Assembly: GCA_963749415.1 (NCBI GenBank)
Contig: CAVVMG010000001.1
Location: 1,984,001-2,048,000, forward strand
DNA: 64,000 nt
Direction: 5' to 3'
From: JALYNX01 sp963749415
Lineage (GTDB): Bacteria; Actinomycetota; Acidimicrobiia; Spongiisociales; ZC4RG35
Positions 1-8,498 of this stretch are shown piece by piece. The notes beneath the pieces were generated by a model, which was given only the letters and a program-made list of their open reading frames with translations, made no database searches and was not told the origin of the DNA. The position numbers and the translations under genes were made by a program. The number at the start of each line of letters is the position of its first letter. Positions within the stretch are counted from its first letter, which is position 1.

Positions 1-400
1 ACCGCTCCGGGGGCGGATCACCGGAGAGGTCGACCAGGTTGACCCCAGGCAAAGCAGTCGCCTCACCGCTGCCACCCGGTCCCAGGGCGATTGCCATCTC
101 CGGCTCGACCGGGCCCCCGTAGAAGATGTGAAGCGACTCATCGCCCTGATTCGCCCAGGAGGGTATGTGGTCTGCCACGAATTCGGGAGTGGGGCGATTG
201 AGGACGATGCCCACCGTCCCCTCTTCGTCGTGCTGAACCATGAAAACCACGGTCCGCCAGAAATGGGGGTCGATGAGCACCGGGGTGGCCAGCAAGAGGC
301 GGCCGGCAAGGCTGGCGATCACACCCCATCCTGCCACATCCTCGAGGGTGCTTCGGGGCTGATCTCCCGCAACGCGAATACCGGGATAGTCTGTCTCCAT
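1..400 (-). CDS. YqgE/AlgH family protein (UPF0301), 3' end cut by window
   Basis: The minus strand from 400 reads 133 residues and is still open at base 1. The stretch LLLATPVLIDPHFWRTVVF, followed by a VGIVLNRP motif and an IFYGGPVE motif, is the hallmark of the YqgE/AlgH (DUF179) fold, a small cytoplasmic protein of unclear role. The start is not certain. ATG at 400 has an AAGG-like site upstream, but family members usually begin closer to the LAGRLLLATP segment, and a GTG at about 323 would also fit. With the 400 start only 13 bp separate it from the divergent lipoprotein gene, so one promoter must lie inside the other gene. Confidence 0.85.
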   Translation of the reverse strand, partial: METDYPGIRVAGDQPRSTLEDVAGWGVIASLAGRLLLATPVLIDPHFWRTVVFMVQHDEEGTVGIVLNRPTPEFVADHIPSWANQGDESLHIFYGGPVEPEMAIALGPGGSGEATALPGVNLVDLSGDPPPER

Positions 401-413
401 CAGGACCTTTTCC

Positions 414-1058
414 TTGCCCCGGTTCGGTGGCATCGCTCTCCTGGCGGGCGGTCTGGTCCTCTTGCTCGCGGCCTGTGACGGCGGTTCTGCGGCCGTGGTG
501 ACACACACCGACGAGCAACGCCTCGGTCGCTTCCAGATTCCCGAGCAGTGGCACACCTACGAGCTCTCGGAGCTCTCATCTCTCGAGGACATGCCATTCG
601 ACGAGTCGGTACAGGGGTTCACCTTCCCGCCGGTGAGTGGCATTGCCTTCGACGGGGACCCGGTGCGCGACGTCGAGCACCTGACCAAGGAGCTGCCGGA
701 AGCGGAGTACCCGATCGGAGTCATGACGGTCCGCCAGATCGGCGAGGCAGAGAAGGACTTCTTGTCCCGTGCCGTGCTCACCCAGTCGGTGCTCCCCTAC
801 TACAACCTGGCCAACAGCCAGGAGCTCACCAAGGAAGACTTCAGCTTCGGGGGTGGATTCGACGGTGTCCGGGTGCTGGTCTCGTTCGAAGACGAGGCCG
901 GTCAGAATCAGGGTGTCGCCTACCTGATCACAGTGTCCAACCCCGATGACACAAGGATGTACTCGATGATCGCCGGTTGCAGCCGGCAGTGCTTCATCGA
1001 TCACCAAGAAACGATCGTAGGAGTTGTCGACTCATGGCTGGTCAACAAGAGAGCCTGA
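414..1058 (+). CDS. Putative lipoprotein of unknown function
   Basis: 214 residues from a TTG start with AGGA about ten bases upstream. The N-terminus is a short basic segment, a hydrophobic run and a LAAC lipobox with Cys21, so the protein is predicted to be exported and lipid-anchored outside the membrane. The rest has mixed alpha/beta composition with no motif I recognise. The length and the final segment (SMIAGCSRQCF, then a WLVN end) suggest a small soluble surface domain. The TTG choice is set by the signal peptide, which begins immediately. The last 25 bases overlap the FtsH-like gene, so the two are probably co-translated. Confidence 0.7.
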   Translation: MPRFGGIALLAGGLVLLLAACDGGSAAVVTHTDEQRLGRFQIPEQWHTYELSELSSLEDMPFDESVQGFTFPPVSGIAFDGDPVRDVEHLTKELPEAEYPIGVMTVRQIGEAEKDFLSRAVLTQSVLPYYNLANSQELTKEDFSFGGGFDGVRVLVSFEDEAGQNQGVAYLITVSNPDDTRMYSMIAGCSRQCFIDHQETIVGVVDSWLVNKRA

Positions 1059-3379
1059 ACACACGCAAGCGAGACGTCCGTCAGACCCGGCGGAAGCTCG
1101 ACACGTGGGACCGGATCAAGTTCCTCGTCTTCCTCGCGGTCGTGATGACGGCGATGATCGCCGGTTCGGACGATCTGGGATTCCTCAGCCTCTGGGAAGT
1201 GATCGTTGCCTTCTTCTCGAGCGGCACCGGCAGGGCTCTGGGGATCCTCTTCCTGCTCGAGTGCCTCCGCCAAACCCACTATTTTTTCTCCGAGCGCTCC
1301 GCCGGCTACAACTCCTTCTGGCAGGACAGCCTGTTTGGCGGCTTCGAGCGCTGGACGCAGGCCCATTTCAAGCCCTGGACCCGATTCCGGGTCGGCAGGT
1401 TCATCCGGTGGGCCTTCTATCTGCTCCTCATCGGGCTTCTCGTCGACTACTTCGTTCCCGAGGTACAGGGCGTCCTCCAGGCGATTGTCGAGCTTCCCCG
1501 ACTGATCGTCGGCGTGCTCCCCTTCGCCTTCCAGCTGATGTTTGGCTTCATGTTCGTGGCGGTCCAGTTCCTGGGGATCTTCTGGCTGCTCTCGAGGGGT
1601 GGGATGGACGTCATCCTTCCCGAGGAGGTCACCACCCGTTTCGACGACGTCTGGGGCCAGGACCACGTCCTCGACCTGATCAAGGAGAACATCGCCTTCC
1701 TCGAGAAGCCCGACGAGATCGAGAAGAAGGGCGGGTACATCCCGGGAGGAATCCTGCTCTGGGGGCCCCCTGGAACCGGGAAGACGTTGATGGCCCAGGC
1801 AATTGCCGGTGAGACCGGGCGACCCTATGTCTTCGTCGAGCCCGGCGCCTTCATCAACATGTTCATGGGGATCGGCGTCCTCAAGGTCAAGAGCCTCTAC
1901 CGCAAGCTGCGCAAGCTGAGCCTCCGCCATGGCGGGGTGATCGTGTTCTTCGACGAGGCAGACGCCCTCGGCTCCCGGGGTACGCAGGGGGCACCTCAGG
2001 GCCAGTTCGGACAGGTCACGCGCGAGGACTTGGGCTTCAACTGCAACGGATTCAGCTATCTCGGGTCTCAGACCCAAATGGCCCTGGTCGACTATTGGAA
2101 CCAAACCGGGCTGATCCCCGCCGAAGAGGCACCCAAACCGAGCTGGATCAACCGGATCATGATGGGAGGGATGGCAGGCGGGGGCGGGATGGGCACCCTG
2201 CAGGCGTTACTCACCGAGATGAACGGTCTCACCAAGCCCCGCGGCATCACCAACAAGTTCCGGAAGATGCTCGGGTTCCGCCCCAAGCCCCCACCCCGGT
2301 ACCGAATCCTCCACATCATGGCCACCAACATGCCCAACTCCCTCGACGAGGCCATGTTGCGCCCGGGACGAATCGACCGCATCTACAAGGTCGCCTACCC
2401 GTCGAAGGAGGGGCGAAAGCAAACCATCGTTGGCTATCTGGACAAGGTGGACCACAAGCTGACCTCCGAGCAGGTCGAGAAGCTGGCTGTGATCACCCCC
2501 TACTACTCCGGCGCCAGCATCAAGAACCTGGTCAACGAGGCGCTGATCATCGCGGTGCGAGCCGGACGCGACGCCATCGAGTGGCCCGACATTTGGCGAG
2601 CGAAGTCCCTCAAAGAGCTGGGGCCGCCCGAAGACGTCGACTACATCCAGCGGGAGCGGCACGCCGTGGCCGTCCACGAGGCCTCACATGCGGTCACTGC
2701 CCACCTGCTCGGCGCCCACCGGCGGATCGACATGGTGTCCATCGAGAAGCGGGCATCCACGCTGGGGATGGTGAAATCGATGGGTGAGGAAGAGCGCTTC
2801 ACCCAGTGGAGGTCTGAATTCGAGAGCGACATCATGGTCTCTCTGGCCTCCCTCGCCGGCGAGCGCATCTTCTTCGGCGGGGACAACAGCTCAGGCGTGT
2901 CCGGGGACCTGCAATCAGCTTCCACAGTGGCAGCCCTCATGGAAGGCGTCTATGGCATGGGCGACAGTCTGTCCTCCACAAGTGGCACTCGTTCCAACGA
3001 GGCGGGTGGGCCGGCCAACCCGGTGTCGACCGCACTCAGAGAGCGAAGAGAGCAGATCGAGGAAAGACTGGCGGTTCTCTACGACAAGGTGGCTGTCCTG
3101 ATCGGCGAACACGAGGACAAAGTCCTCGAGTTGGCCGCGGTGCTCGAGGAGAAGAAGAACATCTCCGGTGAGGAAGTCGCCGAGATCATGGGCTCCGCCC
3201 CCGGCTCACGCACGATGAGAGAGCCAAGAGGATGGCAGGCAGTCTCCGACGAGATCGCCTCGGATCGTCAACGCGACGCCCTCACCAAGGCGGGGAGGGA
3301 AGCGCCCGTCCCCAACGGAAAGCGGGCCGCAGCAGCCGCCAACGAGCCCGAGGAAGTGGAGAGCGGTCAGGGCGACTGA
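1034..3379 (+). CDS. Divergent FtsH-like membrane AAA+ metalloprotease
   Basis: 781 residues from ATG 1034, chosen because AGGAG at 1019-1023 sits ten bases upstream; the open frame extends further up but inside the lipoprotein gene. Several hydrophobic segments lie in the first 200 residues. Then come Walker A GPPGTGKT (244-251), Walker B VIVFFDEAD (about 303-311), a pore-loop-like FINMFMG, an arginine-finger segment LRPGRIDR (about 442) and the M41 zinc site HEASH (548-552), with a downstream SGD supplying the likely third ligand. Unlike classic FtsH there are about 75 extra residues between Walker B and the TLQALLTEMNG helix, and a second basic insert before the arginine fingers. It probably degrades membrane or damaged proteins; the substrates are unknown. 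Confidence 0.88.
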   Translation: MAGQQESLNTRKRDVRQTRRKLDTWDRIKFLVFLAVVMTAMIAGSDDLGFLSLWEVIVAFFSSGTGRALGILFLLECLRQTHYFFSERSAGYNSFWQDSLFGGFERWTQAHFKPWTRFRVGRFIRWAFYLLLIGLLVDYFVPEVQGVLQAIVELPRLIVGVLPFAFQLMFGFMFVAVQFLGIFWLLSRGGMDVILPEEVTTRFDDVWGQDHVLDLIKENIAFLEKPDEIEKKGGYIPGGILLWGPPGTGKTLMAQAIAGETGRPYVFVEPGAFINMFMGIGVLKVKSLYRKLRKLSLRHGGVIVFFDEADALGSRGTQGAPQGQFGQVTREDLGFNCNGFSYLGSQTQMALVDYWNQTGLIPAEEAPKPSWINRIMMGGMAGGGGMGTLQALLTEMNGLTKPRGITNKFRKMLGFRPKPPPRYRILHIMATNMPNSLDEAMLRPGRIDRIYKVAYPSKEGRKQTIVGYLDKVDHKLTSEQVEKLAVITPYYSGASIKNLVNEALIIAVRAGRDAIEWPDIWRAKSLKELGPPEDVDYIQRERHAVAVHEASHAVTAHLLGAHRRIDMVSIEKRASTLGMVKSMGEEERFTQWRSEFESDIMVSLASLAGERIFFGGDNSSGVSGDLQSASTVAALMEGVYGMGDSLSSTSGTRSNEAGGPANPVSTALRERREQIEERLAVLYDKVAVLIGEHEDKVLELAAVLEEKKNISGEEVAEIMGSAPGSRTMREPRGWQAVSDEIASDRQRDALTKAGREAPVPNGKRAAAAANEPEEVESGQGD

Positions 3380-3383
3380 CCGC

Positions 3384-4622
3384 TCAGGGAGCCCAGCCGG
3401 CCTCCCCCATCCGGTTCAAGGTGCAGTTCTCGGCAAGCACTCTGACCTCGGAGGCGGCCCTCAGGTCGTCGATCACCAGTGAGCGCCCACTGACCGCCAC
3501 GACGCTTCGACCGTCGGCCACGGCGTAGATCGGCGAGCCCTCCACGCTGATATCGAGCTCGAGCTCGCCGGTTTCCCCGGTCAGAGCGTTCAGTGTCGAG
3601 ACCGTGGTCCCCGAGGTCCGGAAGAGCGCGGTTTCCGCGTCGAGCCAGCCGACAGGCGTCCCCAGTGAGATCAGCTCGCCAAGGCCGGCCACCGCCCCGC
3701 TGGATTGCAAGATCTCGACGCCGGTGACCTCCGAGGTGTCGGTCTCGACTCCGGCCACTGCGATCAACCCCGAGTCCGGGGATCCCCAGGCCGAGATCGG
3801 CACTCCGAAGCCTTCGGTGATCCCCACTACCCACTCGGTCTCGCCGCTCAGCGGATCGAACCGCGCCAGCCCCACCGAGACCAGCTCGGGGTCGTCGGGC
3901 ACCGGTCGGGTGGCCGCGATCAGCAGGTCCTCGTCGATCGAGCCGATGAGCCGCACCGGGGACCAATCCTCGGTGAGGGAGTAGTCGATCACCTCGTCGC
4001 CGGTCACCTCCATCAATGCCCGGGACCCGCCGGTCTCGAGCACATAGACCCCGTCGGTGGTCGAGACCCAGTTGGACTCGCTCTCGATCCGGATCCCGGT
4101 GTTGGCCCATGTCTGAAGGGTTGGATCGCCTCCGTACAGGGTCCCGCCGATGGTCAGCGAACGCGAGGTGGCGGCAGCGGCAATCTGGTCGTCGGCTTCC
4201 GATGCCGGCACCTGCTCGTAGTCGGTTCGGATCATCACCCCGATGTAGACGCGCTCGGGGTCCTCGGGGTTGGCCCCAAGCGTGAGAGCCGCCGATTGAT
4301 CTGCGCCCTGCCGGATGATGTCGACCTGGATCTCGTCGCCCACCGCTTGCTGGTCGAGGGCCTCTCGCAGCTGCTCGGTGTCCAGGGTGCCAACGCCATT
4401 CACCGCCACGATCACATCACCGGTCTCGAGCACCCCGTCAGCCGCGGTGTCTTCCATGACCTCGCTGACCAATATGCCTCGAGGATCTCCGATCAGGAAC
4501 GAGCAAGCGACCGGCGGTTCGAGGACCTCCCCCACATCGGGAAGGGTGGATCGGGGCGGGGGCGCCGCCATGCATGAGGCCAGGCCGGCGATGAGGGCCA
4601 AGCCGGCGATGATCCTGCGCAC
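3384..4622 (-). CDS. PDZ-domain lipoprotein
   Basis: 412 residues. The N-terminus is a signal peptide ending in LASC (lipobox Cys17). Residues about 45-115 form a PDZ domain: a GILVSEVMEDTAADG carboxylate-loop-like segment and a GDVIVAVNG motif followed by a TEQLREAL helix. The remaining 300 residues are rich in beta strands and small repeats (ESES, SVGLARFDP, ISAWGSPDSG), which could form a propeller-like sensor or binding domain, but I cannot name it. No protease catalytic triad is visible, so it is more likely a binding or scaffold lipoprotein than a HtrA protease. It converges with the FtsH-like gene, with 4 bp between the two stops. Confidence 0.7.
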   Translation of the reverse strand: MRRIIAGLALIAGLASCMAAPPPRSTLPDVGEVLEPPVACSFLIGDPRGILVSEVMEDTAADGVLETGDVIVAVNGVGTLDTEQLREALDQQAVGDEIQVDIIRQGADQSAALTLGANPEDPERVYIGVMIRTDYEQVPASEADDQIAAAATSRSLTIGGTLYGGDPTLQTWANTGIRIESESNWVSTTDGVYVLETGGSRALMEVTGDEVIDYSLTEDWSPVRLIGSIDEDLLIAATRPVPDDPELVSVGLARFDPLSGETEWVVGITEGFGVPISAWGSPDSGLIAVAGVETDTSEVTGVEILQSSGAVAGLGELISLGTPVGWLDAETALFRTSGTTVSTLNALTGETGELELDISVEGSPIYAVADGRSVVAVSGRSLVIDDLRAASEVRVLAENCTLNRMGEAGWAP

Positions 4623-4663
4623 CGGCGCAGGGTACCGGCACGTGGGTTGATAACCCCGATGAC

Positions 4664-4669
4664 TAGCGT
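4664..4669 (+). promoter_or_regulatory. Putative -10 element for leaderless add
   Basis: TAGCGT lies six bases before the add ATG at 4676 and there is no Shine-Dalgarno sequence. This spacing places the transcription start on or next to the ATG, which fits leaderless initiation as commonly found in actinobacteria. No convincing -35 is visible. Confidence 0.45.
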
Positions 4670-4675
4670 GGCCCG

Positions 4676-5743
4676 ATGCCGCTGCCTTCGGTGCTGCTCC
4701 ACGACCATCTCGACGGTGGGGTGCGACCGCAGACGGTTATCGACCTCGCTGCCGAGCTTGGATATGAGGCGCTTCCCACCGACGACGCCACAGATCTGGC
4801 CGCCTGGTTCGACCAGCGCGATTCCGGGTCACTGGAGCGTTATCTCGGCGCCTTCGTGCACACGATCGGAGTGATGCAAACCGCGACCGCCCTGGAGCGA
4901 GTGGCTTATGAGTCTGCGGTCGACCTCAGCGCCCAAGGGGTCGTCTACGCCGAGGTCCGCTTTTGCCCCGCGCTACACACGGATCGAGGCCTTCAACCCT
5001 TGGCAGTGATCGAAGCCGTGGCCTCGGGGCTGGCGATGGGCGCCCATGACACCGGCATGCGCTGGGCGCTGATCATCGATGCTCTCCGTGACCGGGGCGA
5101 CAGCCTGGAGATGGCACGGCTTGCAGCTGCCTGCCGGCACCTCGGTGTCGTCGGTTTCGACCTCGCCGGGCCTGAAGCCGGGCATCCGCCTGAGCGCCAT
5201 CTCCCGGCCTTTCATCACGCCCGAAGCCAGGGGCTCCGACTCACGATTCATGCCGGCGAGAACGCCGGTTCCCAGGGAGTCTCATCTGTCGCCTCGGCCA
5301 TGGACGGATGTGGGGCCGAGAGGCTGGGACATGCCGTCGAATTGGCCCAGGATTGTGTCATCGAGGACGGCGAGCTCGTCAAGATCGGGGCGGTCGCCTC
5401 CAGGGTTCGAGAGCGGCGGATCCCCCTCGAGATGTGCCCGGCATCCAACCTCGCAACCAGTGGCCTGGCACCCGAGCAACATCCGGTAGGCGCCTTCTAC
5501 CGTGCCGGCTTCAATGTGACGCTGAGCACGGACAATCGACTGATGAGCTCCACTTCGATGCCGGCCGAGTTCGACTTCGTCTCCAACCACCACGGCTTCG
5601 GCATCGAGGATCTGGCTCGGACCACCTGGCGCAGCCTGGATGCCGCCTTCTGCCCTTGGGAGACGAAGGCGGAGCTCTGGGAGGATGCCATCGCCCCCGC
5701 ATACGCCGCCGCCGGCGCCGATGTCGAGCCGGTCTGGCGATGA
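4676..5743 (+). CDS. add: Adenosine deaminase
   Basis: 355 residues, the usual length for the family. It hydrolyses adenosine (and deoxyadenosine) to inosine and ammonia for purine salvage in the cytoplasm. Zinc ligands are visible in HDHLDGG (His9, His11), in IHAGE (with the catalytic Glu) and in STDN. The LGHAVEL segment supplies the active-site histidine. The STDNRLMS form is typical of actinobacterial Add enzymes. The start is probably leaderless. The stop overlaps the next gene as ATGA, so tdh is translationally coupled. hpt, another purine-salvage gene, lies elsewhere in the window (11121-11690). Confidence 0.93.
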   Translation: MPLPSVLLHDHLDGGVRPQTVIDLAAELGYEALPTDDATDLAAWFDQRDSGSLERYLGAFVHTIGVMQTATALERVAYESAVDLSAQGVVYAEVRFCPALHTDRGLQPLAVIEAVASGLAMGAHDTGMRWALIIDALRDRGDSLEMARLAAACRHLGVVGFDLAGPEAGHPPERHLPAFHHARSQGLRLTIHAGENAGSQGVSSVASAMDGCGAERLGHAVELAQDCVIEDGELVKIGAVASRVRERRIPLEMCPASNLATSGLAPEQHPVGAFYRAGFNVTLSTDNRLMSSTSMPAEFDFVSNHHGFGIEDLARTTWRSLDAAFCPWETKAELWEDAIAPAYAAAGADVEPVWR

Positions 5744-6775
5744 GGGCTCTGGTCAAGCACCCCGACGAGACCGGCCTTCGGCTCGACGACGTGCCCATGC
5801 CGTCGATCGGGCCCGACGACGTCTTGATCGAAGTCCTCACCGCGGGGATCTGCGGCACCGACATCCACATCTACAACTGGGACGAGTGGGCTCAGGCCAC
5901 GATTCCGGCGCCGATGACCGTGGGCCACGAATTCGCAGGCAGGATCGTCGAGGTCGGGCCCAATGTCTCCGGGTTCGAGGTAGGCGAGATCGTCGGCGCC
6001 GAGGGCCATGTCGTGTGCGGCCGCTGTCGCAACTGCCTCGCCGGGCGGCGCCATCTGTGTCAGGAGACGAAGGGAATCGGGGTCAATCTTCCCGGAGCCT
6101 TCGCCGACTTCGTCGCCATCCCCAAGACCAACGTGTGGCGGCACATCCCGGGCATCGATCTCGCCATAGCCGCCATCTTCGACCCGTTCGGGAACGCGGT
6201 CCACACCGCCCTCGAGTTCCCGGTCCTCGGCGAAGACGTGCTCATCACGGGTGCCGGTCCCATCGGGCTCATGGCGGCGGCGGTGGTGGCGCATGCCGGG
6301 GCGCGCAACGTGGTGATCACCGATGTCAACCCGTATCGGCTGGATCTGGCGAAGCGGATGGGAGCCAACAGGGCGGTCGACATCCGCGTCGAAGACCTAC
6401 AGGACGTGCAGGCAGGAGCTGGGGATGACCGAGGGGTTCGATGTCGCCCTCGAGATGTCGGGCCAGGCATCGGCGCTCGACGACATCCTGCAGAACACGA
6501 TTCACGGCGCCAACGTCGCTCTGCTCGGCATCCCCTCCGACCCCTACCCGATCGACTGGAGCACGGTGATCTTCAACATGCTCAACCTGAAGGGCATCTA
6601 CGGGAGGGAGATGTTCGAGACGTGGTACAAGATGAACGTCCTGATCGGCTCCGGCCTGGACATCTCTCCGGTGATCACGCATCGCTTCGACGTCGAGCAT
6701 TACGACGCAGCCTTCGGGACCGCCGCCTCCCATGAGTCGGGCAAGGTCTTGATCAGGTGGAGCGATCAGGGCTGA
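5740..6775 (+). CDS. tdh: L-threonine 3-dehydrogenase (frameshifted as sequenced)
   Basis: A zinc-dependent medium-chain dehydrogenase that oxidises L-threonine with NAD+ to 2-amino-3-oxobutyrate. Visible features are GICGTD with catalytic Cys38, GHEFAG, the structural-zinc cluster CGRCRNC...C, the nucleotide motif GAGPIGLM and the TDH-like C-terminus DVALEMSG...LKGIYGREMFETWYKM. The frame is broken near 6411: VEDLQDVQ runs in one frame and ELGMTEGFDVALEMSG in the next. Removing one G in caggcagg restores a 344-residue protein, exactly the family length, so I read this as one gene with one extra base. It begins inside the add stop (ATGA). Its product could feed glycine formation, next to the glycine-cleavage genes nearby. 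Confidence 0.85.
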
Positions 6776-7148
6776 TCAGCGGGAACACGACGAACTCGTT
6801 GATATCCAGCAGGTAGAGCACCGGTCGGACGATGGTCGGCATCCGGTCCATCCCCTCTATCCCAACCAACTCCGGCGCTCCCACCGGATGCGGGTGGGAG
6901 CCGATCACTACCAGCCCTCGGCCCGCCTTCCTCAGATTCTTCAGCCAATCGGTGTTCGGGCCATAGGTGAGAGCCACGACCACGCTCCGGTCATCCATCC
7001 ATGCGTTGACTGGAGTTCGATACTCCGCTCCCGACACCCGGCCGCGGTGGACTATTACTGCGAACCATGGGAGGCGGGAGGCGATCGGTCGGCTCAACCG
7101 ATTGGTGACAATCCGGTTGAAGCGGGCAAGGCCTTGGGGAAGCGGCAC
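6753..7148 (-). CDS. Deazaflavin-dependent nitroreductase family protein
   Basis: 131 residues from GTG 7148. The opening helix followed by IVTNRLSRPIASRLPWF and VIVHRGRVSGAEYRTPVNAW, then NWLKNLRKAG-like and GRGLVVIG segments, matches the split beta-barrel family of F420 (deazaflavin)-dependent oxidoreductases related to mycobacterial Ddn. The substrate is unknown. Its 3' end overlaps the 3' end of tdh by 23 bp in convergent orientation. It lies 3 bp after the lipase gene and is likely co-transcribed with it. Presence of such a protein suggests the cell makes F420, which the window itself cannot prove. Confidence 0.78.
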   Translation of the reverse strand: MPLPQGLARFNRIVTNRLSRPIASRLPWFAVIVHRGRVSGAEYRTPVNAWMDDRSVVVALTYGPNTDWLKNLRKAGRGLVVIGSHPHPVGAPELVGIEGMDRMPTIVRPVLYLLDINEFVVFPLISPDRST

Positions 7149-7151
7149 CGC

Positions 7152-7961
7152 TCAGATCCGGAAGTCGATCCAGTCGATGATCTCCTGGACCAAATCCGGC
7201 CCCTCCGGCTCGTTGAGGATCTCATGGCGCAACGACGGATATAGCCGGCGTTCGAAGCCAGGGAGATCGGCGAGGAAAGCAGTGGACTGGGGAGGGACGA
7301 TGGTGTCTGCCCCTCCGTGAAGCACGAGAGTGGGGACGTCGATCCTGGTCGCGCCGGCCGTTATGTCATCCATCGCGGTGAACAGATACGACCCGAGACG
7401 AAACGTCGTCTTGCGCCAAACCATGGGATCGGAGAAGTACGCCTCCCCCACTGCCGGGTCCCGGGAGAGCTGTTCCCCTTTCAAAGAGTTGGGGATGGAA
7501 ATGGTGGGCGCCACCCGCGCGCCAACGGTTGCCAGGACGCGTTGCCACCCGGCTCCGCCGCTGAATGCCGGAGCACTCAGCACCAGGAGGTCCGGGGAGG
7601 GCCGGCCCGAGATCACGTAACCGGCAGCGAGCGTTCCCCCCATCGAGTGCCCGAAGAGCACCACCGGGACTCCGGCGGACCGCACCGAGCCCAGGTGTCG
7701 CTCGATCTGCTCGTGGTAGACGCTCCAGTCGGCGATGTCGCCACGGGGGCCACCGGACCCGCCAAAGCCAAACAGGTCGAAAGACCGGACCGCGATGCCG
7801 GCATCGGAGAGAATCGAGCCGGTCCGCTCATAACGACCAGAGTGCTCGGCGATGCCGTGAACCAGGAGGACCGCAGCTCGGGGATCGCCCTCGGTTGGCC
7901 ATTCCCGCACCTGTTCGATGCCAAAACCCTCGGCGATCTCAGGCCGGGACATGCTGTGCAA
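7152..7961 (-). CDS. Alpha/beta hydrolase, monoacylglycerol lipase-like
   Basis: 269 residues from TTG 7961, chosen because GGAGGAG lies six bases upstream. It has an oxyanion-side LVHGIAEHSGRY motif, the nucleophile elbow GHSMGG, an acid in GGADTIVPP and a catalytic His in LRHEILNEP, the full triad of the lysophospholipase / monoglyceride lipase group (Hydrolase_4). It probably cleaves monoacylglycerols or lysophospholipids in the cytoplasm. No signal peptide is seen. It is followed after 3 bp by the deazaflavin-family gene. Confidence 0.82.
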   Translation of the reverse strand: MHSMSRPEIAEGFGIEQVREWPTEGDPRAAVLLVHGIAEHSGRYERTGSILSDAGIAVRSFDLFGFGGSGGPRGDIADWSVYHEQIERHLGSVRSAGVPVVLFGHSMGGTLAAGYVISGRPSPDLLVLSAPAFSGGAGWQRVLATVGARVAPTISIPNSLKGEQLSRDPAVGEAYFSDPMVWRKTTFRLGSYLFTAMDDITAGATRIDVPTLVLHGGADTIVPPQSTAFLADLPGFERRLYPSLRHEILNEPEGPDLVQEIIDWIDFRI

Positions 7962-7984
7962 GCTTCTCTCCTCCGTTCCGTGTG

Positions 7985-8488
7985 TCAGTCGAAGGAAAAC
8001 CTGGTGAGGTCCGCCGGGAACTGGGCCCAGGCGATGGCGCTGGTCGGTTCGAGCACGTGGAGGCCACCCGAAGCCTCGCCCGACCAGGAATCGGGCTCTG
8101 GTGAGTACCCGAGGGGCCCGTATTTGCGAATGAATTCGGCTGACAATCGCTCACCAAACTCCCCCACCACCGGGTCGGGCACCGTGGAGCCGCCCTCCAC
8201 GATGGTCACTTCGACCCCGCTTTCCAGGTGAAGGGTGCAATGCGGGTTGACGTCGAGGTTTCTCGAATGCCGGGTGAAGGGCGAACCGTCGTACCAGAAC
8301 TTCTCATCGAGCCAGACCCCCCACCGGGGAACGACATGGGGCCGGCCGTCGGGACGCGTTGTCCCCAGCCAATAGTGGATGGCTTCGACCAATCGCGTCT
8401 CCACCGTCTCCCATTCCAGGTACTCCCCGTCGTCAGTCACCCCGTAGCCCTCGGGCATCTCGGGGCGGCCGGTGCGATGAGCGGTCAC
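7985..8488 (-). CDS. Pyridoxamine 5'-phosphate oxidase-fold protein
   Basis: 167 residues from GTG 8488, preferred over ATG 8458 because AGGA lies about ten bases upstream and the gene then begins 10 bp after gcvT stops. The pattern HYWLGTTRPDGRPHVVPRWGVWLDEKFWYDG is typical of the PNPOx-like split barrel that binds FMN or F420. The fold group includes many F420-dependent reductases in actinobacteria, and the neighbour at 6753 is of the same broad kind. Substrate unknown. Confidence 0.75.
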   Translation of the reverse strand: MTAHRTGRPEMPEGYGVTDDGEYLEWETVETRLVEAIHYWLGTTRPDGRPHVVPRWGVWLDEKFWYDGSPFTRHSRNLDVNPHCTLHLESGVEVTIVEGGSTVPDPVVGEFGERLSAEFIRKYGPLGYSPEPDSWSGEASGGLHVLEPTSAIAWAQFPADLTRFSFD

Positions 8489-8498
8489 GTCGTCGATC

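Noticed and set aside
6400..6430. Programmed ribosomal frameshift in tdh
   Set aside because: No slippery heptamer, stem or upstream stop pattern is seen, and many unrelated genes in the window show the same one-base defect.
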